A stretch of DNA of 58,391 nucleotides from Lachnospiraceae bacterium (GCA_021153185.1 JAGKTY010000013.1:1-58391), one strand, 5' to 3'; positions 43,892-52,607 are shown, numbered from the stretch's first letter. Made by a program: numbers and translations. The notes: a model not told the origin generated them from the letters alone.

Positions 43892-45064
43892 TTATATCCC
43901 TTCTTTTTCTCCGATTTGCAACAGTTGATACAACGTTGGTGTAAAGCCAAACTCTCTCCGCATCGCCTCTACCTCCGCCAGGCTTCTCTCTCTTACATGC
44001 TTTGGCACCATTCCTCTTTTCACCGCACGAATCAGAATATTTTTCGGTGTATGCGCAAAATCAACAAACTCAAGAAGCTGCGTCTTATAACCGCAATACT
44101 CTAATAAGTTGGCGCGAATCGCATCCGTGGCAAGTGCCGCAAACCGCTCTTTGATAATGCCGTATCTCGATAGAAGCTGCAAGGACTCCGGCTTCATCTG
44201 CTTGTTTAATTCATGCTGACAGCACGGTACAGAAAAAATCATCCCTGCATTCCACAAAATCGCATTGTACAGTGCAAAATCCGTAGCCGTATCACAGGCG
44301 TGCAAGGTAATGACCATATCAACATCAAACGGCGTCGTGTAGCCGTTTATATCTCCCATCTCAAACCGAAGCCCCTTATAGCCATATTTTTGAGAAGCCG
44401 CATTGCATTTGCGGATGACATCCTCCTTCAAATCAAGTCCAATCATCTGCACATCAATCTTTCGAAGCTCCGTCAAATAATAATATACCACAAACGTCAA
44501 ATATGATTTGCCGCATCCGAAATCTATGACATTCAGCTTCGTCAGATTTTTTCCGGCTATTTCATCATCGATGATTTCAATAAACCGATTGATCTGCTTG
44601 TATTTGTCGTACATGGAGTTGACAACCTTGCCGTCCTTTGTAAAAACACCCATATCCACAAGCGGCGCAATCTGCATGCCCTCCTGCAAAATATAGTTTT
44701 TCCGGCGGTTATGGTTCTGATTGGAGCTATCTGCTTTCACGAGCTCTTTCGCAAGTGTTTTCACTTTGTAATTGCAGATGCCCTTTTTGGAAATGAGGAT
44801 AATGTGCTCTTTGTCCTTTGCCGTTGCATTGACCTGTCTATACACCCCAAAAATGAGCCGCGCACACCGTTCACAAATATCCTCATCCGGAACATTTTCG
44901 TGAAACACCTGTTTTCCCGTGTATTTGGCAATCTGGTAACCGCTCTTTTTTTTCTCTACGGCAATTTTCTTTACCGGTTCAGATTTTGCAGCAGGATTGC
45001 TGATAATCACACGGTCCGGTTCGCTTTTAAAAATTAGTCTCAGGTAATTTTGTAATTCTTCCAT
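43892..45064 (-). CDS. SAM-dependent methyltransferase (Methyltransf_32-like)
   Basis: The 390-aa protein has a variable N-terminal third with Lys-rich segments, a CxxC-like CERC (about 64-67), then a Rossmann methyltransferase core. That core has VIDFGCGKSYLTF (SAM loop, about 180), LDLKEDVI (acidic loop), LHACDTATD and PCCQHE. The last two resemble the GSTCD/METTL25-like group, some of which act on rRNA or proteins. AGGACTAC precedes the ATG. It forms an operon with mntP. Target unknown. Confidence 0.85.
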   Translation of the reverse strand: MEELQNYLRLIFKSEPDRVIISNPAAKSEPVKKIAVEKKKSGYQIAKYTGKQVFHENVPDEDICERCARLIFGVYRQVNATAKDKEHIILISKKGICNYKVKTLAKELVKADSSNQNHNRRKNYILQEGMQIAPLVDMGVFTKDGKVVNSMYDKYKQINRFIEIIDDEIAGKNLTKLNVIDFGCGKSYLTFVVYYYLTELRKIDVQMIGLDLKEDVIRKCNAASQKYGYKGLRFEMGDINGYTTPFDVDMVITLHACDTATDFALYNAILWNAGMIFSVPCCQHELNKQMKPESLQLLSRYGIIKERFAALATDAIRANLLEYCGYKTQLLEFVDFAHTPKNILIRAVKRGMVPKHVRERSLAEVEAMRREFGFTPTLYQLLQIGEKEGI

Positions 45065-45115
45065 GTAGTCCTACCATTCCATTTCATTTTCATCCCGGCA
45101 TATTATCTCAATTAC

Positions 45116-45304
45116 TTAAAAGTGCAGATTCATATCTGCGTGAATGCCCATATTATGCGGTAGCGGCGCACCCTTCGCTTCTGCTCCATCTCCTGAAACA
45201 AGCGTATAGCCCTGCTCTACATATTGTTTCATCTTGGCAATTTCCTTCTTTCCTGCATTTGCCACATCACAAAATACAAGCTTATTTTCCTCATCAACTG
45301 TCAT
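45116..45304 (-). CDS. Uncharacterised 62-aa protein
   Basis: The short protein has no membrane segment. It reads like a single mixed alpha/beta unit: FCDVANAGKKEIAKMKQYVEQG then an acidic/Gly turn and a His-rich end (HNMGIHADMNLHF). AAGGGGAAAACAG precedes the ATG. Upstream is the AAC(3)-type gene and downstream the methyltransferase. I do not recognise it; coding is supported by the ribosome-binding site and codon pattern. Confidence 0.6.
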   Translation of the reverse strand: MTVDEENKLVFCDVANAGKKEIAKMKQYVEQGYTLVSGDGAEAKGAPLPHNMGIHADMNLHF

Positions 45305-45417
45305 CTGTTTTCCCCTTTTTCCTTGCCCGTTTTTGACACAATCTCATCTGTCAAACCATTTTTTCTGCAAAAGTCTGTTTGCCGGGAATCGATTCGTGTC
45401 CTGTTTAATGTCATCGT

Positions 45418-46206
45418 TTACGCGCGGTTTTGTTCAATCCATTTGACTGCAAAATCGACGAGCTCGCGCTGCCTCATAAAGCAAAGTTCTCCATTTCCAA
45501 GCGGCGCTTTCATCACTTCGCACTGTGCTTCAAACGCTTTTCCGATATCCACAAAATCTTCGCCGTCAACATACAGTGTCTCATATGATTTCCAGACACG
45601 CTGACCATGTTCCATGATGGCACTGCTTTCGGTTACCATATGCTTACTTTTATACGCTGCACGTGCATCAGCCAGATGCAGGGATGTGTTTTTGTCATAA
45701 CCAACACCCATAAGCAATACATATCCATCCAGCTCATACAGCTTTGCAATCGGAGAGCCTTCCCCAAAAATATTGGATAAATCGTGGTTGCTTGTCAAAT
45801 ACGCAGCCTCCTTTCCGCACGCCGCAACAGAACGCGCCGGATGGTCGCTCCGAAGTGCCCCGGGCCATTTGCGGAACATTTCTGCGACTGCCCCCATCGT
45901 GTTGGTCGGTGTAATGTCTTTGTCGTATGCCGGCCAGTTGTCCCGGATTAACTGCCACCATTCCTCCGGTTCTTCCCAGTGAACGCCTGCCGCCGGATCA
46001 AGATTTTTCCACGACTGCGTAGGCATCATTATCGTTCCGTTCTCGCCGACCTGCTCCAGTAGCGCTTCGATTATAATCTGCGGACCGCCGCATACAAATC
46101 CGAATTGACTTAGACTTGCATGCACCATCACATGTTGTCCCTTTCGCATGCCAACCTTCTGCAACGCTTCTTTGATATCTTTTTTTAATACAATCTGTCG
46201 TTCCAT
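45418..46206 (-). CDS. AAC(3)-family antibiotic N-acetyltransferase (YokD-like)
   Basis: The ~262-aa protein matches the AAC(3)/YokD family: MVHASLSQFGFVCGG near 28-42, MPTQSWKNLD, the HPARSVAACG motif, and GVGYDKNTSLHLADARA with the conserved His. Family members acetylate the 3-amino group of aminoglycosides, but many chromosomal members have other substrates. The ATG at 46206 is chosen because homologues start here; the ribosome-binding site is weak. It opens the accessory stretch of acyltransferases. Confidence 0.85.
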   Translation of the reverse strand: MERQIVLKKDIKEALQKVGMRKGQHVMVHASLSQFGFVCGGPQIIIEALLEQVGENGTIMMPTQSWKNLDPAAGVHWEEPEEWWQLIRDNWPAYDKDITPTNTMGAVAEMFRKWPGALRSDHPARSVAACGKEAAYLTSNHDLSNIFGEGSPIAKLYELDGYVLLMGVGYDKNTSLHLADARAAYKSKHMVTESSAIMEHGQRVWKSYETLYVDGEDFVDIGKAFEAQCEVMKAPLGNGELCFMRQRELVDFAVKWIEQNRA

Positions 46207-46448
46207 CTTTGTCTCACTCTCTGATTTTATGCCGCAAATTCGCTCTTGCGCCAATTCCCATTTTTTCATTCCTACGATACAACATCACTGCTATACGCAA
46301 TGATACGCCTGTTTCCAATTTTTGTAAAACATCTCCGCCTTCCCGGCAAAATGCCCCTATCTCTGACTTCCCGGCAAAGCTGTTCAAAATATCAGACTTC
46401 CCAAATAAAGCCGAACCAACCTTTTGACATCATTGTAGCAACTTTTTG

Positions 46449-47252
46449 TTACCGCTCAAGAAAGCGATCCTTAATTTCCCCGCAAACCATATCCGCATTG
46501 TCAAGGAACAGTAACTCCTTGCTAACACCCAGAAGGCGCAAATCCCTGCGAATGTTTTCTTTTTCACCGGAAGGAATGATGATTCTGCACGCAACTGCCC
46601 CGTTGTCCTTTGAAATCGGCTCCATCTCATTGGTCATGCGATATCCATCCTTGTCCTTTTCAATTTTGTTGGCAAACAAAATATACCGGCCACTTTGAAT
46701 GTTTTGTCTCAGACTATAGCTTGGTGCATACACAAAAATCGGTTTTTTGCAAAAATCATACAGTTTTGCAAGTTCTTCCTTCGTCATCTTATTTTGGTTA
46801 TGATACGTATCACAGATTTGGTTAATCAGCGGATATGTACTCACGTCCACATCCTCTGAGCGAAATACGATAACTTCTCCGTCCTCTTTTTCGTAGCATT
46901 CCTCACCATGACATGCAAAATACAGCCCGACAAGTGCATTCTCGGATACATCCAAAAGTCTTGTCGGAATGCCGTGATGCTGCAGCAGTGCGAGCAGTTC
47001 AATCGGCTCCAAGTCACGTCTGAAGACAGTCGGAAGCTTATATTTGGCAAGTTTTACCATGCTTTGTTCATCACCAATCAGTGCCCTCCCTCCCGCTCTT
47101 TTCCGCCCAAGTGACGGAAGCAGTTCATTTTGCAAATCCGGCTGCCCGCGGAACAAAAGCATTCCACTCGCATCCTTCTGTTTTAGTTCCGTATTATATT
47201 GGCAGACAAGCGCCACATATTCCGAAACGGAATGGATTGTAATTTGATTCAT
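46449..47252 (-). CDS. FRG-domain protein
   Basis: The 267-aa protein has an FRG domain: LLFRGQPD (about 31-38), and LLQHHGIPTRLLDVSENAL (about 88-106). FRG domains occur in uncharacterised, often phage- or mobile-element-associated proteins. It lies between the AAC(3)-type gene and a GNAT gene. AAGGGGAGAGATAAGG precedes the ATG. Function unknown; a defence role is possible but not shown. Confidence 0.88.
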   Translation of the reverse strand: MNQITIHSVSEYVALVCQYNTELKQKDASGMLLFRGQPDLQNELLPSLGRKRAGGRALIGDEQSMVKLAKYKLPTVFRRDLEPIELLALLQHHGIPTRLLDVSENALVGLYFACHGEECYEKEDGEVIVFRSEDVDVSTYPLINQICDTYHNQNKMTKEELAKLYDFCKKPIFVYAPSYSLRQNIQSGRYILFANKIEKDKDGYRMTNEMEPISKDNGAVACRIIIPSGEKENIRRDLRLLGVSKELLFLDNADMVCGEIKDRFLER

Positions 47253-47306
47253 CCTTATCTCTCCCCTTTTTTGCCTTTCGCTAACGCATCCGCATAAATA
47301 CGCTTT

Positions 47307-47765
47307 CTAAAGCACCTTTACCATGGCTGAATCTGATGCCACAAAACCAAGTGATTCATATAAAGGCCTTCCCATTTCTGTTGCATCCAGGCTTATTTCT
47401 GTCACGCCATTTTGCTTCGCCTCATCAATTAACAGCTCAACCATTTTCTTGGAAATTCCCATTCTTCTATGGTCTTCTCTGGTGTAAACATTCATCAAAT
47501 GCGCCCGTTTCCCTGTCGGATGGGCAAATGTCGGCATGATCCAAATATAAGATATGCTGGCACAGCCAACGGCTTTTTCGCCATCGAACGCGACTACTGT
47601 GGTCTGCAATCCGTCTTCAAAATACGTCCGGCTCTCCTGAATGAATGCTTCATCGAATTCATATTCCTTCGGCAAATGGTTCACCTCTCTGAGCATTTCC
47701 AATCGGATGTTCATCAGAATTTCCAAATCGTCTTTGGTTGTTTTTCTATACTTTATATCACGCAT
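47307..47765 (-). CDS. GNAT N-acetyltransferase
   Basis: The 152-aa protein has one GNAT fold. The acetyl-CoA loop EDHRRMGISKKMVELL is at about 100-115, followed by EISLDATEMGRPLYESLGF near the end. GAGGAGTAAG precedes the ATG. One of five single-domain GNAT genes in 47-51 kb. Substrate unknown. Confidence 0.9.
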   Translation of the reverse strand: MRDIKYRKTTKDDLEILMNIRLEMLREVNHLPKEYEFDEAFIQESRTYFEDGLQTTVVAFDGEKAVGCASISYIWIMPTFAHPTGKRAHLMNVYTREDHRRMGISKKMVELLIDEAKQNGVTEISLDATEMGRPLYESLGFVASDSAMVKVL

Positions 47766-47800
47766 CTTACTCCTCTTTCATTGCACCAAAATACACGCGC

Positions 47801-48295
47801 TTATAGTTTTTTCTCCATCAATGCAAACCGCCCTTTCCGCCAGTCTGCATACCCTCTTGTTTCGTAGCCACTCTTATCATATAGTTTAAGCGCAAACGGA
47901 TTCCCTGTAAACACATCCAGACGTACAGATTCATATCCCATACTGCGAACCTGCTCTTCTATATTGGTTAGTATCTTTTTGCCCATCCCTTGATTCTGAT
48001 AACCGGGCGCAACACAAAATCTATGTAAAATGTATGCTGTTTCATCCGGATATTTCCATGTGGCATTTTGATATGCCTCATCCGATTTGGCGCTAATTAC
48101 ATAGATTGCCACAATCGCATCTTCTTCATACGCAATGTATAACGCTTCATCTTCTATATCTTCATAAAAATCTTCTCTGGTCGGATAAATCGCATCCCAC
48201 TGAAAGATTCCGCGTGACTCCATTTCTTTGATTGCGTCACAAATCAGTTCAAAAATCCGTTCAACATCTTCGGTTTTTGCCAAGCGATACTCCAT
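47801..48295 (-). CDS. GNAT N-acetyltransferase
   Basis: The 164-aa protein has the acetyl-CoA loop YQNQGMGKKILTNIEE (about 102-117) and VRLDVFTGNPFALKLYDKSGYE near the C terminus. It is closest to the group with an extended N-terminal region (EMESRGIFQWDAIYPT). The ATG at 48295 is preferred to the TTG at 48298; GAGGAAC lies upstream, directly after the hairpin array. Substrate unknown. Confidence 0.9.
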   Translation of the reverse strand: MEYRLAKTEDVERIFELICDAIKEMESRGIFQWDAIYPTREDFYEDIEDEALYIAYEEDAIVAIYVISAKSDEAYQNATWKYPDETAYILHRFCVAPGYQNQGMGKKILTNIEEQVRSMGYESVRLDVFTGNPFALKLYDKSGYETRGYADWRKGRFALMEKKL

Positions 48296-48322
48296 CAAGC
48301 TGTTCCTCTTTTTTCTTTCCTC

Positions 48323-48576
48323 CGGGGTCTATTTCTTTGTTTTGCTCATGCTGACCCCGTTTCTTTTTCGCTGCGGGGCTCCTGCCTACATTTTTCTCAT
48401 TTTAGCCCAGCCCAATCTTTCGATGCGGGGCTTTTCCACGCTTTTCCTGCTCCCAGACCCCGCTTGAGCTCTTCCATTATTCTCCTGCGGGGCCTTTTTC
48501 TTCATTTTACTCATTTTGGCCCCGCTTCTTTTTCGCTGCGGGGCTCCTGCCTACATTTTTCTCATTTTAGCCCCGC
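48323..48576 (-). repeat. Array of five GC-rich hairpins (family R5)
   Basis: Five consecutive hairpins, spaced about 50 bp apart, have stems of GCGGGG(C/T) pairing with (A/G)CCCCGC. Stem positions: 48323/48359, 48376/48408, 48425/48463, 48487/48525 and 48538/48576. A 48-bp block at 48361-48408 recurs exactly at 48526-48573. Minus-strand loops repeat AAAATGAG. The first hairpin in transcription order begins inside the 3' end of the nucleotidase gene and supplies its stop. A 38-codon frame crosses the array but looks incidental. Confidence 0.85.
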
Positions 48577-49188
48577 CTGTGCACTTACATACGCTTCAAA
48601 GATACTGTCAATCTCCTGCCAGTCTTTGCATCTTACAAACATGTCATTCGGAAGCTCTGCCTGTCTATTCCATGGCCGGTCAAACACTGCTACTTTGCAC
48701 CGCTTGAAATGCAAAACATGCTCAAAGGCTGCCGGCGAATCTTCAATTGCAAAATCAAATGGCATTTCATATAGTTTTTGCAGCGTCAAATTATATGTAC
48801 AGTCCTGATTAAACACTTCTCGTCCATACTTGTCCACGCAAAACAAAGGGACCCGCTCCAAATTATGGCCATCAAGCCACTTCCTGGATGGCGCAAAGGA
48901 ATCGAACGGTCTTCCTGTAATAATAGAAACTTCATGCCCTGCATCCACCCATTTATTAATCGTCTCTGACGCTCCCGTTGTTTCCTCATAGCTCAGCAAA
49001 ATCTCCGGGATATGGGCCTCCTTCATCATTTCATCATACTGTGAATCACTTAGCGCAAATGATTTCTGTAGGTTAAAAAAATGGACCTGTTCATACGGCA
49101 CATCAATTCCAAACATCTCTTTCACTAACTTTGTAAAATGTCTGGCTGTTTCGCATATAACATCATCAAAATCTATATATATCTTCAT
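48562..49188 (-). CDS. 5' nucleotidase / HAD-family phosphatase (NT5C-like)
   Basis: The ~208-aa protein has the HAD signature MKIYIDFDDVICETA with the nucleophile Asp at 6 and Asp at 8, then the SIITGRPFDSFAPSRKWL motif and AIEDSPAAFEH with the metal-binding Asp. This is the 5'(3')-deoxyribonucleotidase pattern. AGAGGAGAAGCG precedes the ATG at 49188. The stop and final residues (QAGLK) are encoded by the GC-rich repeat array, so the natural C terminus may have been altered. Confidence 0.87.
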   Translation of the reverse strand: MKIYIDFDDVICETARHFTKLVKEMFGIDVPYEQVHFFNLQKSFALSDSQYDEMMKEAHIPEILLSYEETTGASETINKWVDAGHEVSIITGRPFDSFAPSRKWLDGHNLERVPLFCVDKYGREVFNQDCTYNLTLQKLYEMPFDFAIEDSPAAFEHVLHFKRCKVAVFDRPWNRQAELPNDMFVRCKDWQEIDSIFEAYVSAQAGLK

Positions 49189-49300
49189 CGCTTCTCCTCT
49201 TTTATGAATCATCGAATACCTGTAGGTCATTTTGCTCTAAATCACTATATTTCTCCACCGGAACAAAACAATCTTTTCTCCTGTATATCCTCCAGGCATG

Positions 49301-49708
49301 TCACTCCCAAGTATCATTTTTAATGCGTAGCGGAACTGCATCATCCATAACAGCAAACCCGTTTTTCTCGTAAAATGGGACATTCTTTTGTTCTTCAGGC
49401 ACTACGACAACATACAAAATTTCCTCATATTCTTTGACAATCCGTCTTAACAATTCCGAAGCAATGCCCATTCCTTGCATTTGGGGAATTACCAATAAAC
49501 AATCAATGGTCGCCTGCCATACTCCGTCATCAAGCCCACGCACCAATCCGACTAACTTGTCGCCATCCCATGCAGTGATTACTTTTGAGGAATGTAAAAA
49601 TGCCTCCCTGAGCTTTTCTGGTTGTCTGGCAGAATACCACCCAACAGATTCAAACAATTCCTTTATTTTTTCAACTTCAATATCTTTGATATCCCTATAC
49701 GCAATCAT
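49301..49708 (-). CDS. GNAT N-acetyltransferase
   Basis: The 135-aa protein has an acetyl-CoA loop IPQMQGMGIASELLRRIVKE (about 73-92) and a VPEEQKNVPFYEKNGF end. Its short N terminus (MIAYRDIKD) is typical of small GNATs. GGAAGGTAAATGG precedes the ATG. It lies 24 bp after the Nudix gene. Substrate unknown. Confidence 0.9.
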   Translation of the reverse strand: MIAYRDIKDIEVEKIKELFESVGWYSARQPEKLREAFLHSSKVITAWDGDKLVGLVRGLDDGVWQATIDCLLVIPQMQGMGIASELLRRIVKEYEEILYVVVVPEEQKNVPFYEKNGFAVMDDAVPLRIKNDTWE

Positions 49709-49732
49709 CCATTTACCTTCCGTTTCCTAAGT

Positions 49733-50353
49733 CTACTCAAATAAAGCTTCCCATGTATCTGATTGCATGGCTTTAAAACACATCTCAATTTGTTCCCGAT
49801 TGTTTTTTTCTTCTGCCAGTTTTGGAAGTTCATCAATTCCAAAATAATCAAAACCGATCGTTTCAATATTCGTTGTAAATTCACCATCAATCACTTCGCA
49901 TTGCATGAATATCTTGCACACCTTGTATGCATAGATGGGAAGATTATGTTTCTCTCTGTCTTGCACTGCGATAACACGTTTTACCTTAACATTAAGCCCC
50001 GCTTCTTCTTTGACTTCCTTGATTGTATTTTCCGCAACCGATATATTGACATCACACCAACCACCCGGCAATGACCATGTGCCATTCGCTTCTTGAACGA
50101 GTAATATTTTCCCATTTTTAAAAATCGCAGCTCTTGTGTCAATTTTCGGCGTTTGGTATCCTATGTCATTGCAAAACAAATCTTTTACTGTGTCAATGGA
50201 CAGTTCTGTTTTAGCGCTAATCATTTCTGCTGAAATTTCTCGAATTCTTTCATAGCGCTCTAAATCAAATTTGTCTTTTCCATAAAATAAGCCACCTTGC
50301 GCAATCGCCTGTAATTCCACCGCCCATTGCAGCCACTGTTCATTTTTCTCCAT
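49733..50353 (-). CDS. Nudix hydrolase with N-terminal helical domain (ADP-ribose pyrophosphatase-like)
   Basis: The ~206-aa protein starts with a helical domain (WLQWAVELQAIAQGGLFYG) of the type fused to Nudix domains in Firmicutes ADP-ribose pyrophosphatases. The Nudix box GGWCDVNISVAEN then IKEVKEEAGL is altered: Ile stands where the first Glu of GX5E should be and Lys replaces Arg. Core KEEAG remains. Start at ATG 50353 is preferred to GTG 50365. Substrate unknown. Confidence 0.85.
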   Translation of the reverse strand: MEKNEQWLQWAVELQAIAQGGLFYGKDKFDLERYERIREISAEMISAKTELSIDTVKDLFCNDIGYQTPKIDTRAAIFKNGKILLVQEANGTWSLPGGWCDVNISVAENTIKEVKEEAGLNVKVKRVIAVQDREKHNLPIYAYKVCKIFMQCEVIDGEFTTNIETIGFDYFGIDELPKLAEEKNNREQIEMCFKAMQSDTWEALFE

Positions 50354-50449
50354 ATTTGTCACCACTTCAAATTCATTATGCGGTTAAATTGTTGTATTAA
50401 CTTATGATGCGGCATTCCCCGCTTTTCGTCCGTTCACCTTCGCGCGGCA

Positions 50450-50887
50450 TTATTCGAGCCATTGAATAAACGCCGTTTTATCCGTACTATTGTATCCCGC
50501 ATTGCCGTAAAAGCGCATTGTCGCTTCGCTCTTGGAGCCTGTAAGCAACATCATTTTATAACAATTTGCGTTTTCGGCTATGCGCTTTGCATAGTCCAGA
50601 CATTCTGTCGCATACCCTTTTCCGCGATAATCCGCATGTGTCACAACATTTTCAATGAACGCATAAGGTCTTATATTTCTCGTCAAATTGGGAATAATGA
50701 CGCAAACACAGGAAGAGACTAATTTCCCATCTATTTCTTTGACAATAATATGATGATTGCTGTCTCGCAAAATCGCATCCCACGTGTTCTTCAGATGCTC
50801 CGTCATTTCCGGGATTGCTTCCTCATGCAAATGTAAATATAACTCTAATAATTCGTTTAAATCGTTTTTGTAAACTTCCCTAACCAT
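50450..50887 (-). CDS. GNAT N-acetyltransferase
   Basis: The ~145-aa protein has the acetyl-CoA loop HADYRGKGYATECLDYAKRI (about 88-107) and the helix MLLTGSKSEATMRFYGNAGY. The ATG at 50887 is preceded by GGGGTGAG; an in-frame GTG at 50896 is less likely. Substrate unknown. Confidence 0.9.
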   Translation of the reverse strand: MVREVYKNDLNELLELYLHLHEEAIPEMTEHLKNTWDAILRDSNHHIIVKEIDGKLVSSCVCVIIPNLTRNIRPYAFIENVVTHADYRGKGYATECLDYAKRIAENANCYKMMLLTGSKSEATMRFYGNAGYNSTDKTAFIQWLE

Positions 50888-50925
50888 AACACTCACCCCA
50901 TAATTGCTTCCTTCCTAACGATAGT

Positions 50926-51381
50926 TTACGATACGACTTTTTCCATAACATCGTAACAAAGCATGTCCCCATGTTCAGTCTGAATCTGATAAAATCCTAC
51001 TTCGATATATCCTCTTTTCAAATAAAATTTTTTTGCTGGGAACGATGCATCCAAACTTATTTTCGAATACTGCTTTTTTATCATCGCTTCCGAAAAATCC
51101 AACAATGCTTTCCCATACCCTTTATGCTGGTATTTTGGTAAAACAAACAACCGACAAATCTCATTCTCTTTTACAGTAACCGTTCCGACATATTCATTTT
51201 CCTCCTGCAAAAGATAAACGATTCCTTTGTTTATATCAGCCATGATTTTTTGATCATTATGATGCTTCTTAAAAAAACAAACTGCACCCAACGGATAGTA
51301 TAATGGATAAACCGTACCAATTGTTGTCTGTACGATATCCTTTATGTATTCCATTTCTTTTGCCGTTGCTTTGATTATCAT
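50926..51381 (-). CDS. GNAT N-acetyltransferase
   Basis: The ~151-aa protein has KYQHKGYGKALLDFSEAMI (acetyl-CoA loop, about 84-102) and SLDASFPAKKFYLKRGY. GGAGAAATAAT precedes the ATG at 51381; an upstream open extension to 51456 is not used. It is the last of the GNAT series. Substrate unknown. Confidence 0.9.
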   Translation of the reverse strand: MIIKATAKEMEYIKDIVQTTIGTVYPLYYPLGAVCFFKKHHNDQKIMADINKGIVYLLQEENEYVGTVTVKENEICRLFVLPKYQHKGYGKALLDFSEAMIKKQYSKISLDASFPAKKFYLKRGYIEVGFYQIQTEHGDMLCYDVMEKVVS

Positions 51382-51830
51382 ATTATTTCTCCATTCGCAT
51401 AATTCTATCTTGCTCTCGCTAATATAGATTTCTCCATCGATTCCTATTGCTCCCAAAATACCTACTGGCTATCAGTTTTCGCTCGCAGTGGATATGTTTG
51501 ATAATAAGAAGTGCCTCTCGCGGTCAACCAGGCGATTCGTTTTATTTTATAGATAGCAGTTTCTCTTTCCTATATCATACCACAAAAAAAATGCTAATGT
51601 ATAATACTTCACACTTATACATTAACACTTTTTCTATCAGGCAAAGCCTATCATTTGAAACGACAGCTGCACCCCATCACAATCACCCAAATATAGGCAC
51701 ATGTTTTGGGAATCATACATTCCGAGTTTTGGCATATTGGCTCAGAAGTGCAACATGCAGATAACATTTCATATTACATCTGTGTAAGATACTATTTTGC
51801 AAACAGATTTGGTAAGTGATTCATAAAAAC
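51382..51830. other. 449-bp intergenic region
   Basis: Apart from the minus-strand terminator at 51584-51626 I see no gene or recognised repeat here. The left ~200 bp is the likely promoter region of the GNAT gene; the right ~200 bp is AT-rich and shows no open frame with a ribosome-binding site. Confidence 0.5.
51584..51626 (-). terminator. Intrinsic terminator of the Cmk-like kinase gene
   Basis: Minus strand: TAATGTATAA (with GT at its 5' side) pairs with TTATACATTA (51595-51604 and 51615-51624), then eight Ts (51584-51591). It lies about 205 bp beyond the gene. Confidence 0.78.
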
Positions 51831-52421
51831 TCATTTCCGAAAACAATCAATTATCACCTTTTCACACATTTCATATCCCAATTCTGAGCTGTTCAAAGTC
51901 AATGCGTAATTACTTGCCATTCCCCATTTCCGCTCTGTATAAAAATTGTAATTCAAACTACGTCTTTTATCCACATCCTGCAACAGCTTTATCGCTTCTG
52001 CCTCTTGGACGTGATACATCTGACAAATTCTTTCGGTTTTCTGTGCTTCGTGACCATGAATAAACACATTTAAAACATCGTCCCTGTCCTTCAAAATGAA
52101 ATCCGCATTTCTTCCGATCAGTACACAGGCTTCTTTTTCCGCAATAGACAAAATGATTTTTCTTTGCTCTTCATAGATGATGTCTTCTAACGATTTTCCT
52201 GACAGATTCCTTCCTGTAAACGCATAAGAAAACAACCCCTTTTTCGGTGATAGTTCCGCTTTCTCTGCAATAAACTCGGAAGACAAACCGGATTTTTCTG
52301 CAATCTGCGTAATAATCTCTTTATCGAAATACTTAATCCCCAATTTTCCAGCCACATTTTCTCCGATAAAACGTCCCCCACTTCCAAACTCTCTGCTAAT
52401 TGTAATGATTCTTTTACTCAT
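51831..52421 (-). CDS. Cytidylate kinase-like family protein
   Basis: The ~196-aa protein has an N-terminal ITISREFGSGGRFIG nucleotide-binding loop, KYFDKEIITQIA, and a C-terminal RRSLNYNFYTERKWG. This matches the cytidylate-kinase-like group, a P-loop family related to Cmk but not part of the essential CMP kinase set. AGGTGCGTT precedes the ATG. Substrate unknown; it may phosphorylate a nucleoside or an antibiotic. Confidence 0.88.
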   Translation of the reverse strand: MSKRIITISREFGSGGRFIGENVAGKLGIKYFDKEIITQIAEKSGLSSEFIAEKAELSPKKGLFSYAFTGRNLSGKSLEDIIYEEQRKIILSIAEKEACVLIGRNADFILKDRDDVLNVFIHGHEAQKTERICQMYHVQEAEAIKLLQDVDKRRSLNYNFYTERKWGMASNYALTLNSSELGYEMCEKVIIDCFRK

Positions 52422-52534
52422 AACGCACCTCCGGGAAAAAAACATCTACATTTCTTTCAATTTCTGTAACGATTCAGCACCCTCATTCACAAAATCGCAT
52501 CTTTGGTGGTTTCCTTTCGCTCATGTGGATACTT

Positions 52535-52607
52535 CGCCATATAAATTTCTAAAAGCATGTCCATTCATGCAAGTTAAATGTCCATTTTTTCAGAAATTTG
52601 TATGGCG
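52535..52607 (-). repeat. MITE-like repeat with terminal inverted repeats (family R3)
   Basis: The ends are 21-bp inverted repeats: CGCCATATAAATTTCTAAAA (from 52535) and, reverse-complemented, CGCCATACAAATTTCTGAAAA (52587-52607). Between them lie two direct ATGTCCAT segments and CATTCATGCAAG. The right end lies inside the MATE coding frame and encodes its last residues and stop codon. A related copy is at 54783-54856. Confidence 0.82.

Noticed and set aside
45418..46206. Proven aminoglycoside-resistance gene.
   Set aside because: It belongs to the AAC(3)/YokD family by motif, but many chromosomal members do not confer resistance. Activity cannot be read from sequence.
46339..46410. Three short CTTCCCGGCAAA-like direct repeats upstream of the AAC(3)-type gene.
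   Set aside because: Only 9-12 bp agree per unit and spacing varies (28 and 30 bp). Too weak to call a repeat array or operator.
48323..48576. CRISPR array.
   Set aside because: Units are hairpins with variable loops, only one 48-bp block repeats exactly, there are no unique spacers, and no cas genes are present.
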